A stretch of 64,000 bases of DNA from Halichondria panicea (taxonomy: Eukaryota; Porifera; Demospongiae; Suberitida; Halichondriidae). Positions 24,191 to 36,220 of this stretch are shown one piece after another (the first letter of the stretch is position 1; the number at the start of each line of letters is the position of its first letter). The notes beneath the pieces were generated by a model, which saw only the letters and a list, made by a program, of their open reading frames with translations, was not told the origin of the DNA and did no database searches. Both the position numbers and the translations under genes were made by a program. The DNA lies in NCBI RefSeq assembly GCF_963675165.1, contig NC_087383.1, positions 2,448,979-2,512,978 of the forward strand, in the 5' to 3' direction.

Positions 24191-24596
24191 TCGTATTATT
24201 TTAGAGAAGTGTCATAACCAGTCCTAGTCCAGCCAGGTCCAAGACAACCCCTACGAGCGGGAAGTTAAGTGCTGGGCGCATTGTTAAGAAGTACCAGAGA
24301 CTCAGGAAGACAGGTTTATTGTACCTTGGTTTCATCTTCTTGGAGTTGCAACTGTTGGATGGTTTGCCTTTGCCTTTGACACTGCTAGTACGAGCCATAC
24401 TGCTGCTGAGAACTAGTTTTACTATGCTGCAATCGAGCTAGCTTATACAGATATAAAAAAGACTTTGATTTACCTTGTGCGGTCAAAGGTTACGCGTGGG
24501 CGTTTTTGTGGGCAGTTCTAAAAATAGCTCAATACGAAGTCGGATGATTCTGAGAATAGGGCGAGTTGCATGCCCTCTTCTCTGTATACGCCCTTG
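24191..24596. mobile_element. truncated copy of the 633-bp inverted-terminus element
   Basis: It matches 6,075-6,483 and keeps the right terminus (TGTATACGCCCTTG), but the left terminus is missing. It is inserted in or replaces a short poly-C segment present in A and C (CCCCCTTCCCCCCTG). Confidence 0.7.
24201..24398 (-). CDS. small 65-aa ORF, basic N-terminus plus hydrophobic C-terminal half
   Basis: The frame starts MARTSSVKGKGKPSNSCNSK and continues into a hydrophobic stretch (PVFLSLWYFL ... FPLVGVVLDLAGLGLVMTLL), which could be one or two membrane segments. It lies inside a transposon-like element whose other copy (6,080-6,280) is frameshifted. No homologue recognised. It could be a captured host exon, an element-encoded peptide or chance. 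Confidence 0.35.
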   Translation of the reverse strand: MARTSSVKGKGKPSNSCNSKKMKPRYNKPVFLSLWYFLTMRPALNFPLVGVVLDLAGLGLVMTLL

Positions 24597-26091
24597 ATGA
24601 CACCCTGCTCACCCTTTAGAAGACTGCCCCCCCCATACACACACACTCACCCCTCTAGAAGAATGTCCCACTATAGCCTTTGGAGCTGTCTCCCTTCTCT
24701 TAGCAATCACTCCATCGATGTGTGTCGTCTTGAGTACCTCGTTTCGACTAATCTTGGACGCTAGATGCAGCACACCCGCCACTGTAGCATGTAGCACCAC
24801 TCTGTGATGTGCCTCAAGGCCTTTCTCCTTCACAGCAAGCTCTTGCAGCTGGTGTAGGAAGACCAGTATATCTGAGAGCCCTTGATAAGAGAATTCCAGT
24901 GTCAGGAGAAATACGAGTTGGTAGAAAGCGAGTGTGTTAGCAGGGCTAGTGCAGAGAGCTTTGGCCAGTTCCAGGAGATTGGTGAAGAGAGAGTTGACTG
25001 TTTTAGAGAGGAATCTTTTCAAAACCAAACCCAGTGAGAGCCCTACAGCCTCCAGACTCACCCAATCACTGCACAAGAGGAGGGTATAAATACACATACA
25101 TGTAGCTGTATGCACTGCACATGATTTTATAAATACATGTAGTGAAAGCTAAGACAAAAGCTCATATGGACCTGTATAACTGACAAATAAAGTCTAGTAT
25201 GCCTCAAATGCACACTGAACATAGCAAGGTACGCACGCACGCACACATACGCACGTGTTGAGAGGAATCTTGTCCTTGTTGGCATGGTGATCTACGAGAC
25301 GATGCCAGAGTAGGGCCACATCCAACTGTGTGCTGGGTTCTCGTATGAGGAGCAATTGGACGAGGGAGGCAAACAGTTGCCCTGGGAACGCCATCTCTAG
25401 CACTGATGCATGACAGGTGTCAGCCACCGCCCTCAAACACTTGACCAGGGACGTAGTCAACATAGGGCTGCATAATAAAGGAGAGAGTACAATTATGGAA
25501 GCTTAAACACTTAGTAATGCACGCAGTCTATTGTGCATGCATGGTCACATAATTATAAGCAGATCATTCTCTATAATATAATCTACTCAAAGGTTACTGC
25601 TATAAACAGGATTCACGAAGGCACCAGAATCAGAGAACACGTACATGTACAAACAGTGTTTATGACAGGAAACTAAACACATACATGTACACAAATAGCT
25701 AAATGAAGCAATAGCTTTAAAATACAATTCTCACCTGTTTTGAGTGTCCTGAGGTGCCAGAGGATGTACAGACAGTCCAGTGGTGGCTCCGCTATCAAGA
25801 CCCCCTGAGGCCACAGGTACATAAGAGTTGATGAGCCCCAGTATATCTGGCTTATGATAGTCGGGAAGGACTCCTGCAAACTCCCCCACAGTGATAGTGA
25901 TGGATTGCTGAAAGGTCAGAGAGGACGTGAGGTCGGAGGGGCCTTCTGAAACGGTTTCTATGGAGATACGGAGGTGGCGGACCAGGGTACGGAATATATC
26001 CAGTACAGACGGACCTGCATGAGTGGACACAAGCTAAGTAATGTAAATACATGTATGCAGATTTAAAGCGTGGAATTAAACCATACTACGT

Positions 26092-26688
26092 ATAATGAAA
26101 GCACCACAGGTGCTGATGCCTCGGTAGAGGTGCCAGAGCTACATAACATAAAGCTAGCTTTTATACACACATTGATCATAATGAACATTTTTAATTTTGC
26201 TACATGCAGAATCCAGAATCACAGGGAAACTCGAAGAGTGGGTAATGATCGCCCATGATTGTTGTTAAAAGCGATCAATGCCAAAAGTTCAAGTCGAAAA
26301 TGAATGGCTGCAAGTCAGCAGAGCTTTGCAGCTCTCTTCTCACTCTTGCAGCTATAACTAGCATTCTAGTGCAGAGCTAACTACTAAGTACAGTAGCAAC
26401 ACTCGGTGAACAAGTTTTGGTACGGACTCTTCTGAAAAGGCTGCAATGGCATTTCAAGTAAGCAAAACTAGGCATAACACGAGAACGAAGCATTATTTTG
26501 CAAATCCACGAATTGAAATCCAAGAAAACATGACTAGAAGCCTATAAAAACTCTTACTTGCACTTGATTCACCCTTGAGCAGCTGTAGCAGCCTACACAC
26601 ACACAGACACTACACACACACAGACACAGACACACAAACACACTACCGTATACCTCGCTTGCGCATGCGCACCGAGGCATAATTATAG
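26092..26688. mobile_element. dispersed repeat GAAAGCACC...GAGGCATAA (copy in module B)
   Basis: It starts TGAAAGCACCACAGGTGCTG and ends GCGCATGCGCACCGAGGCA, with TAA on both sides. Module A reads CGTATAATTATAAAG with no insert. A 3-bp TAA duplication would fit PIF/Harbinger, but the termini are not clean inverted repeats; an offset TGCCTCGGT motif is shared by both ends. Other full copies lie at 51,143-51,717 and 60,757-61,322. Confidence 0.7.
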
Positions 26689-26695
26689 AGATTAA

Positions 26696-27585
26696 CCCTT
26701 TCCCCGTTGAAGCCGTCATAATTATGACGGCCACTCTAGTGGTCATTTTCAAAAATTCGTTGTGCCCACTGTGTTGGAGCTATGCACACGCTGTCGGTAC
26801 CAGCACATGCGCATTGAGCTGCTCTTTCATGTGGTATCTTTAATATGCTGCCTTGAGGTACGCTTTGTACAGTAATGTCGAAAGAAAAGTGACCGTTTGA
26901 TAATGTTTCAAGATCTTCGTAGTACAATCTCAGTGAGGTTCTAAAGTAGCTAGACAGTGAGAATATCGATGCTTATGGCCTTGTTGAGTGAGAGGACTGT
27001 GACTGGGATCATAGCTAGATAAAAAGCTACCTCAAGCTAGAAAATATAGAGCCTGCCTGAAGGTCTGAGGAAGAAGCTCTTGCGATGGAACAACTTCTTG
27101 GATCTGGTAAGTCTAGAGTAGCATCTGTAGTCTTGATAGCTTCAGTATGACTGTATTTAGGCTAGTTAGTACAGCAGTGGACATCATGAGCCACCATTGA
27201 ACTTGTAAACCTGTGTAGGTGAAGAAAACATTTCCCGGGAAAAGGGCGTCTGCTGATACGACCTCGCAAAGAACTTTCTGCAGATCCTGCTTGAACCATG
27301 TCACCGTGAGAACATTGAGAACACTTATTTAGTGTCTTTAGCCACTCTGTGCCTTCATACAATATTATTTGTGTACATAATTGTGAATGTTTGTAAACAA
27401 TTGCTAATTAGTGGGGGTGGTCAGTTGCTAGGTAACGAAGATGGTGTCAAGATACCTCTGGGGTCTGCGCTACCTGTAGGAAATAGTTACAAGTCATTTC
27501 AATGTATGGTTCATGACATACAAATTTTTAAAGAAAATTGTTACTTATTCTGTATTTTCTTGTTTTAATTAAAACGGGGAAAGGG
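26696..27585. mobile_element. 890-bp piggyBac-like non-autonomous element
   Basis: It is flanked by TTAA on both sides (26,692-26,695 and 27,586-27,589). The 13-bp inverted ends are CCCTTTCCCCGTT and AACGGGGAAAGGG. Just inside the left end is the perfect palindrome GCCGTCATAATTATGACGGC. Module C has a GATTAAGGATTAAGCC empty site at about 51,720. TTAA targeting and CCC/GGG ends are piggyBac hallmarks. No intact transposase frame. Confidence 0.88.
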
Positions 27586-27879
27586 TTAAGCCAGTGTCAA
27601 AACATACATGTACAGTCATGCAGAAACTTAATAACAGCTATGAAAGCATCGAAGTACGAAGAATAAATGCGTATAGCCTTCTTTAGAAAATGGCCCAAAA
27701 ATAATATGTGCAACCATACAAGTACTTTACCATGGAGACTCACCTAGAGAGCTGTCTGCTGCCACGGCAACACACTTAGAGAGTGTGCCGAGGATCCCTT
27801 GTTTGGTCTCCCAGGACTCCTTCACCTTGGCATCCACGTGGTCCACCAGCGACTGGACGGCCATGTACCGATCCTGTCT

Positions 27880-28097
27880 CTGTGGGGGTATATGTACAGT
27901 GGATAATGTACACTGGGGGGCTGTGGGGGCACATGATAGATACGCACACTGGGGGGGGGGGCATGTGCATTGGATAATGTACACTGGGGGGCTGTGGGGG
28001 TACATGTACAGTGGATAATGTACCCTGGGGGGCTGTAGGGGTACAAGTACAGTGGATAATGTACCCTGGGGGGCTGTGGGTTGGGGGGGGGGGGGGG
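27880..28097. repeat. short version of the 40-bp EFR3 minisatellite (module B)
   Basis: About five imperfect units of the ACAGTGGATAATGTACACTG type upstream of exon 7, with poly-G tracts. Homologous to the about 42-unit array of module A. Confidence 0.85.
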
Positions 28098-28105
28098 TAC
28101 ATGAT

Positions 28106-30978
28106 TAGTACAACCAGTAGGTTGTACATAGGATTGACAGTGCAGTTGTGTGTGTTTTCAATTATTGCATAAATTTTGACTCGTGTTTAGACTGCTCTAT
28201 TTTCTGCAGGGAAAGGCCACATCAAGAAATGGACTGGATAGATAGCTTAGTTAGCCTTTTATCTGTATAAATGTGTGAAATTATAGTCAATGAATATTCT
28301 CATGCATTACTATTGATATTTGAAAAATTGCACTATTTTCATATTTCACCGCGTTTCGTCTGACTGACTAAGTAAGTAAGTAAGTTAGTAAGTAAGTAAC
28401 ATTCTTGAAAAGCATTTCCTCCTTGTACAGACATATTCAGAAGATTCTAGATACAGCCTCTAGTCGACTACAAACCGGAGCATGGGCGTTTTTCTCAGAA
28501 TTGCGTCCGCTTCCAAGACGCAGGTGACCTCTCAGGCTCCACTTTTCTTACCTACGCAATTCCGCCATCTTTAAATGACTGCCACAGCAACACATGGCAA
28601 CTTATGAGGTGGGCGTGGCTGTGACATCGATAAACACAAAACCTCCTTTCTTCAGCTCAGCTCTCCATTCTCTCACTTCAGGTATGCTATTTATGCTAGA
28701 CGTATGCACTGACTGGATCTACCATAGGCCTCCATGGTTTTGCACTTGGAAGTACATCTACAGTATAAACATGGCTGCCATTATTTTTATCATAGATAAA
28801 TGGCTGAATAAAATACTAAATGTTTATTCCAGTCCTGTCTGCTTTTCTTAACTTCTCTTGCTTCTTGATGTTCCTCATAGGTATTTCACTTTCATTATTG
28901 AGAAAAGAAGGCCGGTGAAGGAGGCTAACTCCTCAATTCCCTGAGTGAAGTGCGGCCTGGGATCGAGACTATTGAGGAGTATAATATAATTCTGTCCAAC
29001 GACCACTTATATATTATCTTCAACAAGATTACAGGACGATGACAAATTAATCAACGTCACATTTATCTTATCATTAATGTACTACTGTATTGAAAAAGAA
29101 AGGGAATCAAAACTAAAAAACATTTGCAATGTGAACGTTGCTAGGATTGCCAGGAAAAGAAAAGCGCGAAAAAGCGAAGAAACAAGAAATTCGGCGAGTG
29201 CATAACTCCAATCCGTTACAACGTCATGAACATGTACAGTCAAGTGGCCTACTGTTGATAAGGAATTTAGAATCAAAATACAGGTTGGGCACAGTCATTG
29301 CACTAAATAAGAATTCACCTTTGGACAGTGAAACTAAATAATAATTATTATTACTTGCAACTGATGTGAAAGGATTGGCCAGGAAAAGTACCAAAACAAG
29401 TATATATATAGCTTAAATTTCTTGAAATAGTACATGTGAATGACGTTGTAACGGATTGGAGTTATGCACTCGCCGAATTTCTTGTTTCTTCGCTTTTTCG
29501 CGCTTTTCTTTTCCTGGCAATCCTAGCAACGTTCACATTGCAAATGTTTTTTAGTTTTGATTGTACATAGGATTGACAGTGCAGTTGTGTGTGTTTTCAA
29601 TTATTGCACAAATTTTGACTCGTGTTTAGACTGCTCTATTTCTGCAGGGAAAGGCCACAGCAAGAAACTGAGTTGACAGATAGCTTAGTTAGCCTTTTAT
29701 CTGTATAAATGTGTGAAATTATAGTCAATGAATATTCTCATGCATTACTATTGATATTTGAAAAATTGCACTATTTTCATATTTCACCGTGTTTTGTCTG
29801 ACTGACTAAGTAAGTAAGTAAGTAACTTTCTTGAAAAGCATTTCCTCCTTGTACAGACATCTTCAGAAGATTCTAGATACAGCCTCTAGTGGACTAGAAC
29901 CCGGACCATGGGCGTTTTTCTCAGAATTGCGTTCGCTTCCAAGAGGCAAATGACCTCTCAGGCTCTGCTTTTCTTACCTACGCAATTCCGCCATCTTTAA
30001 ATGACTGCCACAGCAACGCATATGGCAACTTATGAGGTGGGCGTGGCTTTGACATCGATAACACAAGGCTCCTTTCTTCAGCTCAGCTCTCCATTCTCTC
30101 TCACTTCAGGTATGCTATTTATGCTAGACATATGCATTGACTGGATATACCATAGCCATAGGCCTCCATGCTTTTGCACTTGGAAGTACATCTACAGTAT
30201 ATAGTATAAACATGGCTGTTATTTTATCACATAGATTCTGAATAAAATAATGTTTATTCCAGTCCTGTCTTCTCTTCTTGAACTTCTCTTGCTTCTTGAT
30301 GTTCCTCTTCAGGTATTTCACTTTCATTATTGAAGAGTATAATATACTTCTGTCCAACGACCACTTATATACTATTATTATCTTCAACAAGATTACAGGA
30401 CGATGACAAATTAATCAACGTCACATTTATCTTATCATTAATGTAATGAAAAAAGAAAGGGAATCAAAACTAAAAAACATTTGCAATGTGAACGTTGCTA
30501 GGATTGCCAGGAAAAGAAAAGCGCGAAAAAGCGAAGAAACAAGAAATTCGGCGAGTGCATTGCATAACTCCAATCCGTTACAACGCCATGAACATGTACA
30601 GCCGAGTGGCCTACTGTTGATAATGATTTTAGAATCAAAATACAAGTTGGGTAAAAACGAACGGCGAATAACTGAATTCACAATCATCCACCCAGACATC
30701 CAACACTTGCATGTTTGCTCAACACTGTAAGGGAAAACATCACACACATTATATAGCTTGCAAAAAATTCACTATACAATGTAATTATAATTATTATGAT
30801 AAAAATTACTGAAGGATTGGCCAGGAAAAGCACAAAACGAACAAAAAAGAAAATGTACATGTGAATGAAGTTGTAACGGATTGGAGTTATGCACTCGCCG
30901 AATTTCTTGTTTCTTCGCGCTTTTCTTTTCCTGGCAATCCTAGCAACGTTCACATTGCAAATGTTTTTTAGTTTTGAT
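28106..30978. mobile_element. 2.87-kb composite insertion: two tandem about 1.4-kb units
   Basis: Module C shows the uninterrupted site (ATGATAGATACTGTACACTG at about 52,283-52,302). The insertion is two direct units, about 28,125-29,558 and 29,563-30,978, each beginning TGTACATAGGATTGACAGTG. Within each unit a segment of about 130 bp (for example 29,090-29,225) recurs inverted at the end (for example 29,440-29,556). A small perfect hairpin TACAACC-AGTA-GGTTGTA lies at the left edge. GAT or TGAT may be the target duplication. No transposase is seen; superfamily unknown. Confidence 0.8.
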
Positions 30979-32542
30979 AGATACTGTACACTAGTACTGA
31001 GGGGGTACATGTGAGTGGAAAGTACAATACACATGTAGGTACTGTCTTCGTGGGGATACATGTCTACACTGGAGGGAACAATTGATCAAGAATAAACAAA
31101 GAGTATGTTGGACCTGAAAGCTATCAATGTTACACAACAGAATAAAGCAGAGAGTAACGAAATACTGTCGACAGTCCGTTATGGACAGTCAAGTCAGAAT
31201 TCCACAAGAATTTTTATCAAGCGTGATGCACTATACACTATGGTGAGAACACTTGGCCACCAGTACATGTATATACGTGTACCTGCATGGCTTCCACGAC
31301 GATGGCGTACACACCAGCTGTGAATTCCTTGTCCGATATCTATAGTTTGTTTAGGTCAAAGTGTCTATAAGGGGAGCAATGGAGTGCTACTATATACACA
31401 GGAAATGAGACAATGGTTGTCATGGTACTAGACCTGCTGAGACAACATTGCACAATAGGTCATAGCACTTTACTAACATCAGGAGTTCATTAAGAATCCT
31501 AATGAACTCCTGCTGAATGCAGTTCCATTTAAGTTACACCTATTAGGGAAACCACCTTGCCTACAAGTACAGTGTTGTAACACCTACGTACGCACAATGT
31601 ATAGGAAACCACCTTGCCTACAAGTAGCACCGACGCACACAAGGCATTGACCGACTTACTGCAGTATTGGCTTGAGGACACTATCGATGGGAGAGAGTCC
31701 GGCAAAAGCGATAAGCTCCTGCAGTGAGACTATCCTGAGGATAGAGTACCCCCCCAGACTGTCCCCCTCCTCCGCAACAGGCTGGATCTCACCAGACTCT
31801 CTGTCAGAGTGGGAGGGAGGTTACTATTGGCACACACTGTATAATTATCTAAGGCCATCAATAGGTAAGTTTGATACAGACTGAGGCTATCAACATTTAC
31901 TCATTGAAGTATGTGTATGCTCCAGGAGTAGAACTGAAGCAAATTGTAGTGACTTTCCTAGACAGTATACCTTGACTGGGCGACACTGTGACTGTGCATA
32001 TTGAAGAGGAAGGGCGGCACTATCTTGTTCATGTGATCTTTATCACTCCCCTCAGTCCTTGCAACCCAGCCATCCGCGTCCTGTGTGAGGTGTAGTGGGG
32101 AGGGGTGGAGTTGGTGATGAAAGCAATGTGATCACAAGTTATGCGTGTGACAGAGCACCCTAAGGGCAGTACAGTTAAAATATGACATCTAACACTTCGA
32201 CCTGTGGCCACTCAAACTCATTTCATGTACACATACTCGTGATATTTATCGGTGTCGTCAACATTCTTGGTGAGGCTAAGAGAGGCAAAGCGGTGGATGA
32301 GGAAGTCGTACTGTCTGTGGTAGGGGGTGTTCCCTTCCTCTCGCTCGGCAAACTTCACAAACTGCGTGTGTGCGGAGGAAGGGTCAATGTGTTGTATAAA
32401 CAAGTTCACTTCACACACTCACTCCTGGCCAATGGCATACCCCCTCCACACACCCACACATATACATGCATGTTCACTTTTCACACTCACTACTCACACC
32501 CACACACGTTCACTCTCGGCACTATCACAGACACACACTCTA

Positions 32543-33600
32543 CTCACACAAGAGTGTTGGTATGGACAGTTTGGGAGGCGTGGGCATGTGCCAAAGTTCC
32601 AATTGCGGCTGCCGAGTTGACAGCCGCAATAGGTCGTTTGTGGTAGTTAGTAGGTGCTTTGGGAGGTTCGTAGTCATCGCATTCCGTCGTTGCGTGGTCT
32701 AGGCTAAAGCATAATGAACAATGCTCTTTGGTTTTTGCATTTACAAAAGCCATAGCATAAAATGTTTGATAGATCTCGCCCCACTTCATGGCTGGGTTAG
32801 CTGCAGCTGCTTTTCTAAAGTTTCTATCATACTGTATCCACATACTGTATCCACCCGTCTCCAGCGTATTTCCGGGCCGTGTGGACGATTAGTGAGGAAT
32901 ACGCTAAAAGGTCATGCACGCGTGTGGGGTCGCGTTGCTTGACAATTGAGATGTATGCGTTAAAGCATTCAACCCACTGTAATATGTTGGCAACCCTGCG
33001 CTTTCTTCTGGGTTTCTCACCCGTATCGTTTGAGGTACCCCGAACGAGTCGGGTAAGAACTCAGCTAGTTCGATAAATTCCCCTTTTTCCGAATTTTTAG
33101 ATAGTTTGTCGGGAATGGGGATGGCATTCTGGCCTACATTGACCGTATATGGGACTTCTGGTCAAAGTAACGGAATAATGCTTGGTATCGTAGGTAATGT
33201 AGGGAGGCTCATGCGGGTTTGAGTACGGGGGGCACTAGTGGATACGAGGGGAACATGTGCTAGTGAGGTACTTGACATACCTGCCGTTCCGGTGCTGACA
33301 ACAGGGCCTGAGGTGGGACTCCGTGGGGTACCCGAGCCGGAAGCAGAGATGGTTGGGATCGAGGGTGGGACTGATGGTGAGACTGATGAGGGGCCGGCTA
33401 TGGGGCGGTGTTGTTGGACTGCTGCCTGAATCCGCTGGTCCATTGCGGTGATGATCGTTGGTAACACCGCGCCGAGGGCTGCCTGGACAGAATTGGCAAT
33501 CATGGTGTTGAGAGTTGTCGGAGTTGTCGTCGGGTTGGTGGAACTGATCGGCGGTGTTCCAGTTGAGGATGTGCTCGAGGAGGTAGTGGTCATCTTCATA
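32543..33600 (-). pseudogene. retroelement gag-like fragment (module B)
   Basis: The frame opens MTTTSSSTSSTGTPPI at 33,600. It has a Thr/Ser/Pro-rich region with a helical segment (IANSVQAALGAVLPTIITAM). A conserved block WIQYDRNFRKAAAANPAMKW follows, then a zinc knuckle CSLCFSLDHATTEC (CX2CX4HX4C). This layout is typical of gag proteins of DIRS/Ngaro-type elements; that family label is tentative. A 21-bp insertion near 33,156 brings in a stop and further frameshifts follow. No reverse transcriptase or recombinase is nearby. Confidence 0.75.
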
Positions 33601-33639
33601 TAGAGAATTACAGGATAGATCAGCAAGGGAAATCTTGAG

Positions 33640-34430
33640 AATTATAGGATAGACCCAGAAGAGAAGTTTTCTATTCTTTCACTGACTGCCTGACCACGTG
33701 TTTCTTGCGCATGCCAGTACCGGTGTCGTAGGCGCGCCCAAATAATGACTCCCGGTGATCACTCCTACCTAGTCACCAGTGACCCCCGGTCACTCACGCC
33801 TAGGAATAAATGACTCCCCAGATTTCAGTGGATCAAGGGCTACTAACATCCTCAAAAGACTGCTGCCCATGCAGTGACTATATACTAGTCTATATACAAT
33901 CAAGTTCATCACTGTTATCTATGAGAGGCCTGTTACAAGTGATTTATTACAGTGCACGAAAAACAAAAACAACACAGGGCATTGCAGTGCATGAAAAACA
34001 AAAACAGCAGTGGAAGATAATGAAAGCCTATTTAGATCTACAACTATAGCTATAGAACAAAACTATTCTCCAACTGAGTGGAGATATACTTTAATACGTA
34101 TAATGATACGAGTTGCACGTATCACACTGTATCATTTCATCGTAGGAGTCAGGGTGGAGACAAGGGCAGTATAATCATAGTCACAATGCTGGAAAATCTC
34201 TCTGGTCTCTTGCGTGCCCCCCCCCCCCCCCCCCTTATCTTTTGGTCTGTTGGTTTTGTACATTTGTACTGTTTGATATTACATGAACAAAAAAAACGGT
34301 GTGAATGACTCCCGCGACTATTCAGTTCTTTTGACTTCAAAAATCTTCTTCAGTTTCTCAACGTACAAGGTGGTGCCTCATTTTGCATTTAGGATGATGT
34401 GATCCAAATTGTCTCCTTGCAATTCGTGGT
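33640..34430. other. module B-specific spacer
   Basis: No gene seen. It contains several TGACTCCC / CCGGTCACT motifs near 33,745-33,820, a duplicated segment CAGTGCACGAAAAACAAAAA / CAGTGCATGAAAAACAAAAA (33,951-34,012), and a poly-C run of about 18 near 34,217. Confidence 0.5.
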
Positions 34431-34438
34431 ATGCAGCG

Positions 34439-34805
34439 CAGTGGAGTAGGAACGGGGGGGGGGGGGGCAGGGGGCCAGTGGCCCCTCCAACATTGAATCA
34501 GCCCACCCTTCCTGAGTTGGATAGGTGTCAACCAATTAACAAAGATAAAGCATGAATTTGTAAACAGAAATGAAGAACGCTTCTGAATGATAGTACTCTT
34601 GTTTTATTAACATGTTTTAGCAATTCTGCTATAGACTTTAGTTCTTGTTCAGAGGTAATAAGCTTGTAGCTAGGCCGCAGCTAATTATGATGTCATAATG
34701 AGGGTGTAGCTTCCTGTCTTAAAATTTCCAGCGCAGCGCCACTTGGGTAGTGCTTTGCACCACCCAAGTGGCCCCTCCAACCTTTTAACTGTTCCTACTC
34801 CACTG
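34439..34805. mobile_element. 367-bp MITE, CAGTGGAGTAGGAAC termini, TSD CAGCG
   Basis: Inverted ends CAGTGGAGTAGGAAC / GTTCCTACTCCACTG are flanked by CAGCG (34,434-34,438 and 34,806-34,810). Internal inverted motifs include GGGGCCACT/AAGTGGCCCC. No ORF. Confidence 0.85.
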
Positions 34806-34950
34806 CAGCGGCAAATACAAAAAAACCACAGTTGTTGCTGCCACTGCATGTTCTGCTGCTGAATAGAGGCCACGGCCCATTGTGCACTTGTACATTTGGG
34901 CGATTTGCAGCTCAGCACTTGGCTCCAGTTCTTTCCCATATTAAGAAGAT

Positions 34951-35628
34951 GTCTGAAGCTCAGTCTGAAGGATTATTGCAGGTATAGCTAGCCTAAACTA
35001 GCTAGATTCCTGGCTTTGTCAAGCATACACATTTTTGTTACTTGTAGGAATCTTCATTTTCCGAAGCTGAAAAGGAGGCACAGCAATTAATGAAGGATGC
35101 TCTTCCCCCGTACATAGTAAAGTGCTTTACAACCGCAGGATTTGATACAATGCAAGTCATTTTGAAAATAGATGTAAGTGATGAGCCAGGAAATTCAATT
35201 GAACAAATAGAATAATTTATCTCTGATGAACACCCTGACCTTTTAACTTCGAAAAGCAAGAAGTTTCTACCTGGGCACAGGATTAGAATACAATGGGAGT
35301 GGCCACCTGCTTGATTCTTAAGGATGACCCAACTACTGTTGTGTTTCACCAAGATGAGCTAAGAACACACGTTTGTCAGTGCCTAGAAAAAGGCACGATA
35401 ACACTGTTCCCTGTGAAGAAGAAGAGGAGGCATGTTAGCCGAGTGTGTAGAACAGAGACTTTATCAGTGTACTGTTACTGTCGCATGCCAGATCATGGCC
35501 AACTAATGGTACATTGCAGCCAATGTGATGACTGGTTCCATCGTCAATGCTTACAAAATATACCTGATGATGATATAGATTTTATTTGTAACATTTGTAG
35601 TAAGACTGAGATCTATATTAATTATTAG
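34951..35628 (+). pseudogene. PHD-finger protein fragment
   Basis: A short first exon (34,954-34,982, MSEAQSEGLLQ) ends at a GTATAG donor. A second block from 35,049 reads ESSFSEAEKEAQQLMKDALP and continues through YIVKCFTTAGFDTMQVILKI to an in-frame TAA at about 35,212. After a frame change, 35,293-35,628 encodes a C-terminal PHD-type zinc finger: CYCRMPDHGQLMVHCSQCDD then WFHRQCLQ ... CNICS. PHD fingers read histone tails, but similar fingers also occur in transposon-derived sponge and cnidarian proteins. The stop and frame change indicate a broken gene. Only module B has it. Confidence 0.6.
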
Positions 35629-35639
35629 TAGTCCATGTA

Positions 35640-35880
35640 TACAAATGTTGTGTATTGAAATCTAACTGAAATCTAACTGAAATCAAAAATCTATGTGAAA
35701 TCTACACTGAAACCAGAAATGTACCGAAATCTCTATGAAATCCAGAAATCATTGCAGAGAACAAAAGAAATCTATTGAAATCATGAAATCTTAGACAAAA
35801 CCATGAAATCACTTGGAAATCACGAAATCCAGCTGGAAATCACGAAATCATTTTGAAATCTAGAGATATTGAAATCTCGT
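35640..35880. repeat. degenerate GAAATCTA repeats
   Basis: About fifteen irregular copies of (C)TGAAATC(T/C)A. No coding potential. Confidence 0.6.
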
Positions 35881-36220
35881 ACACTAAAAAAACACCCGTT
35901 GCCGACCCCTCGGAACATATACATAACTTTATTGGAAAGTCTCTTTTTACTGGGTGTGGTCAGTCATTAGCAAGTACTACACGTGGCTCATGGACTAGGC
36001 GTGTTATAAGTTGCTGAAAGAGATGATGTCTCGAGGAAACACAGCTTTGGGAGTTACCCGGCAAAAATGTGGTTAATAGCCTCGTTCATAGGGCGTAGCG
36101 CGGATAATTTTCGAGGCTCCTCCACTGCAGATTCAATGTAAAATCATCACGTGCACCACTCCGTTTCCTATCCCTCTAACTCTTCAATCTATGCTGCAAG
36201 GCACAGATTTATTTGCTGGA

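Larger units (their letters stand above)
24651..32361 (-). pseudogene. EFR3: EFR3-like gene, module B (exons 3-10)
   Basis: Exons by homology to copy A: 32237-32361, 31971-32080, 31660-31800, 31283-31364, 27744-27879, 25735-26014, 25255-25467, 24651-25068. Exons 1-2, including the membrane-anchoring N-terminus, are absent; gag-like sequence lies upstream instead. Exon 4 lacks 46 bp (frameshift after LRGVIK). Exon 5 has a net length change against copy A (4 bp near 31,715 and 6 bp near 31,738). Exons 7-10 are open, including the HEAT-type block QLLLIREPSTQLDVALLWHR that is broken in copy A, and the block SLFTNLLELAKALCTSPANT. Two transposons, the TTAA element and the 2.87-kb composite, lie in the introns around exon 7. 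It cannot encode a full EFR3. Confidence 0.85.

Noticed and set aside
26534-27362. Short minus-strand frames inside the TTAA element as a transposase
   Set aside because: Fragments of 60-70 codons with no recognisable DDE motif.
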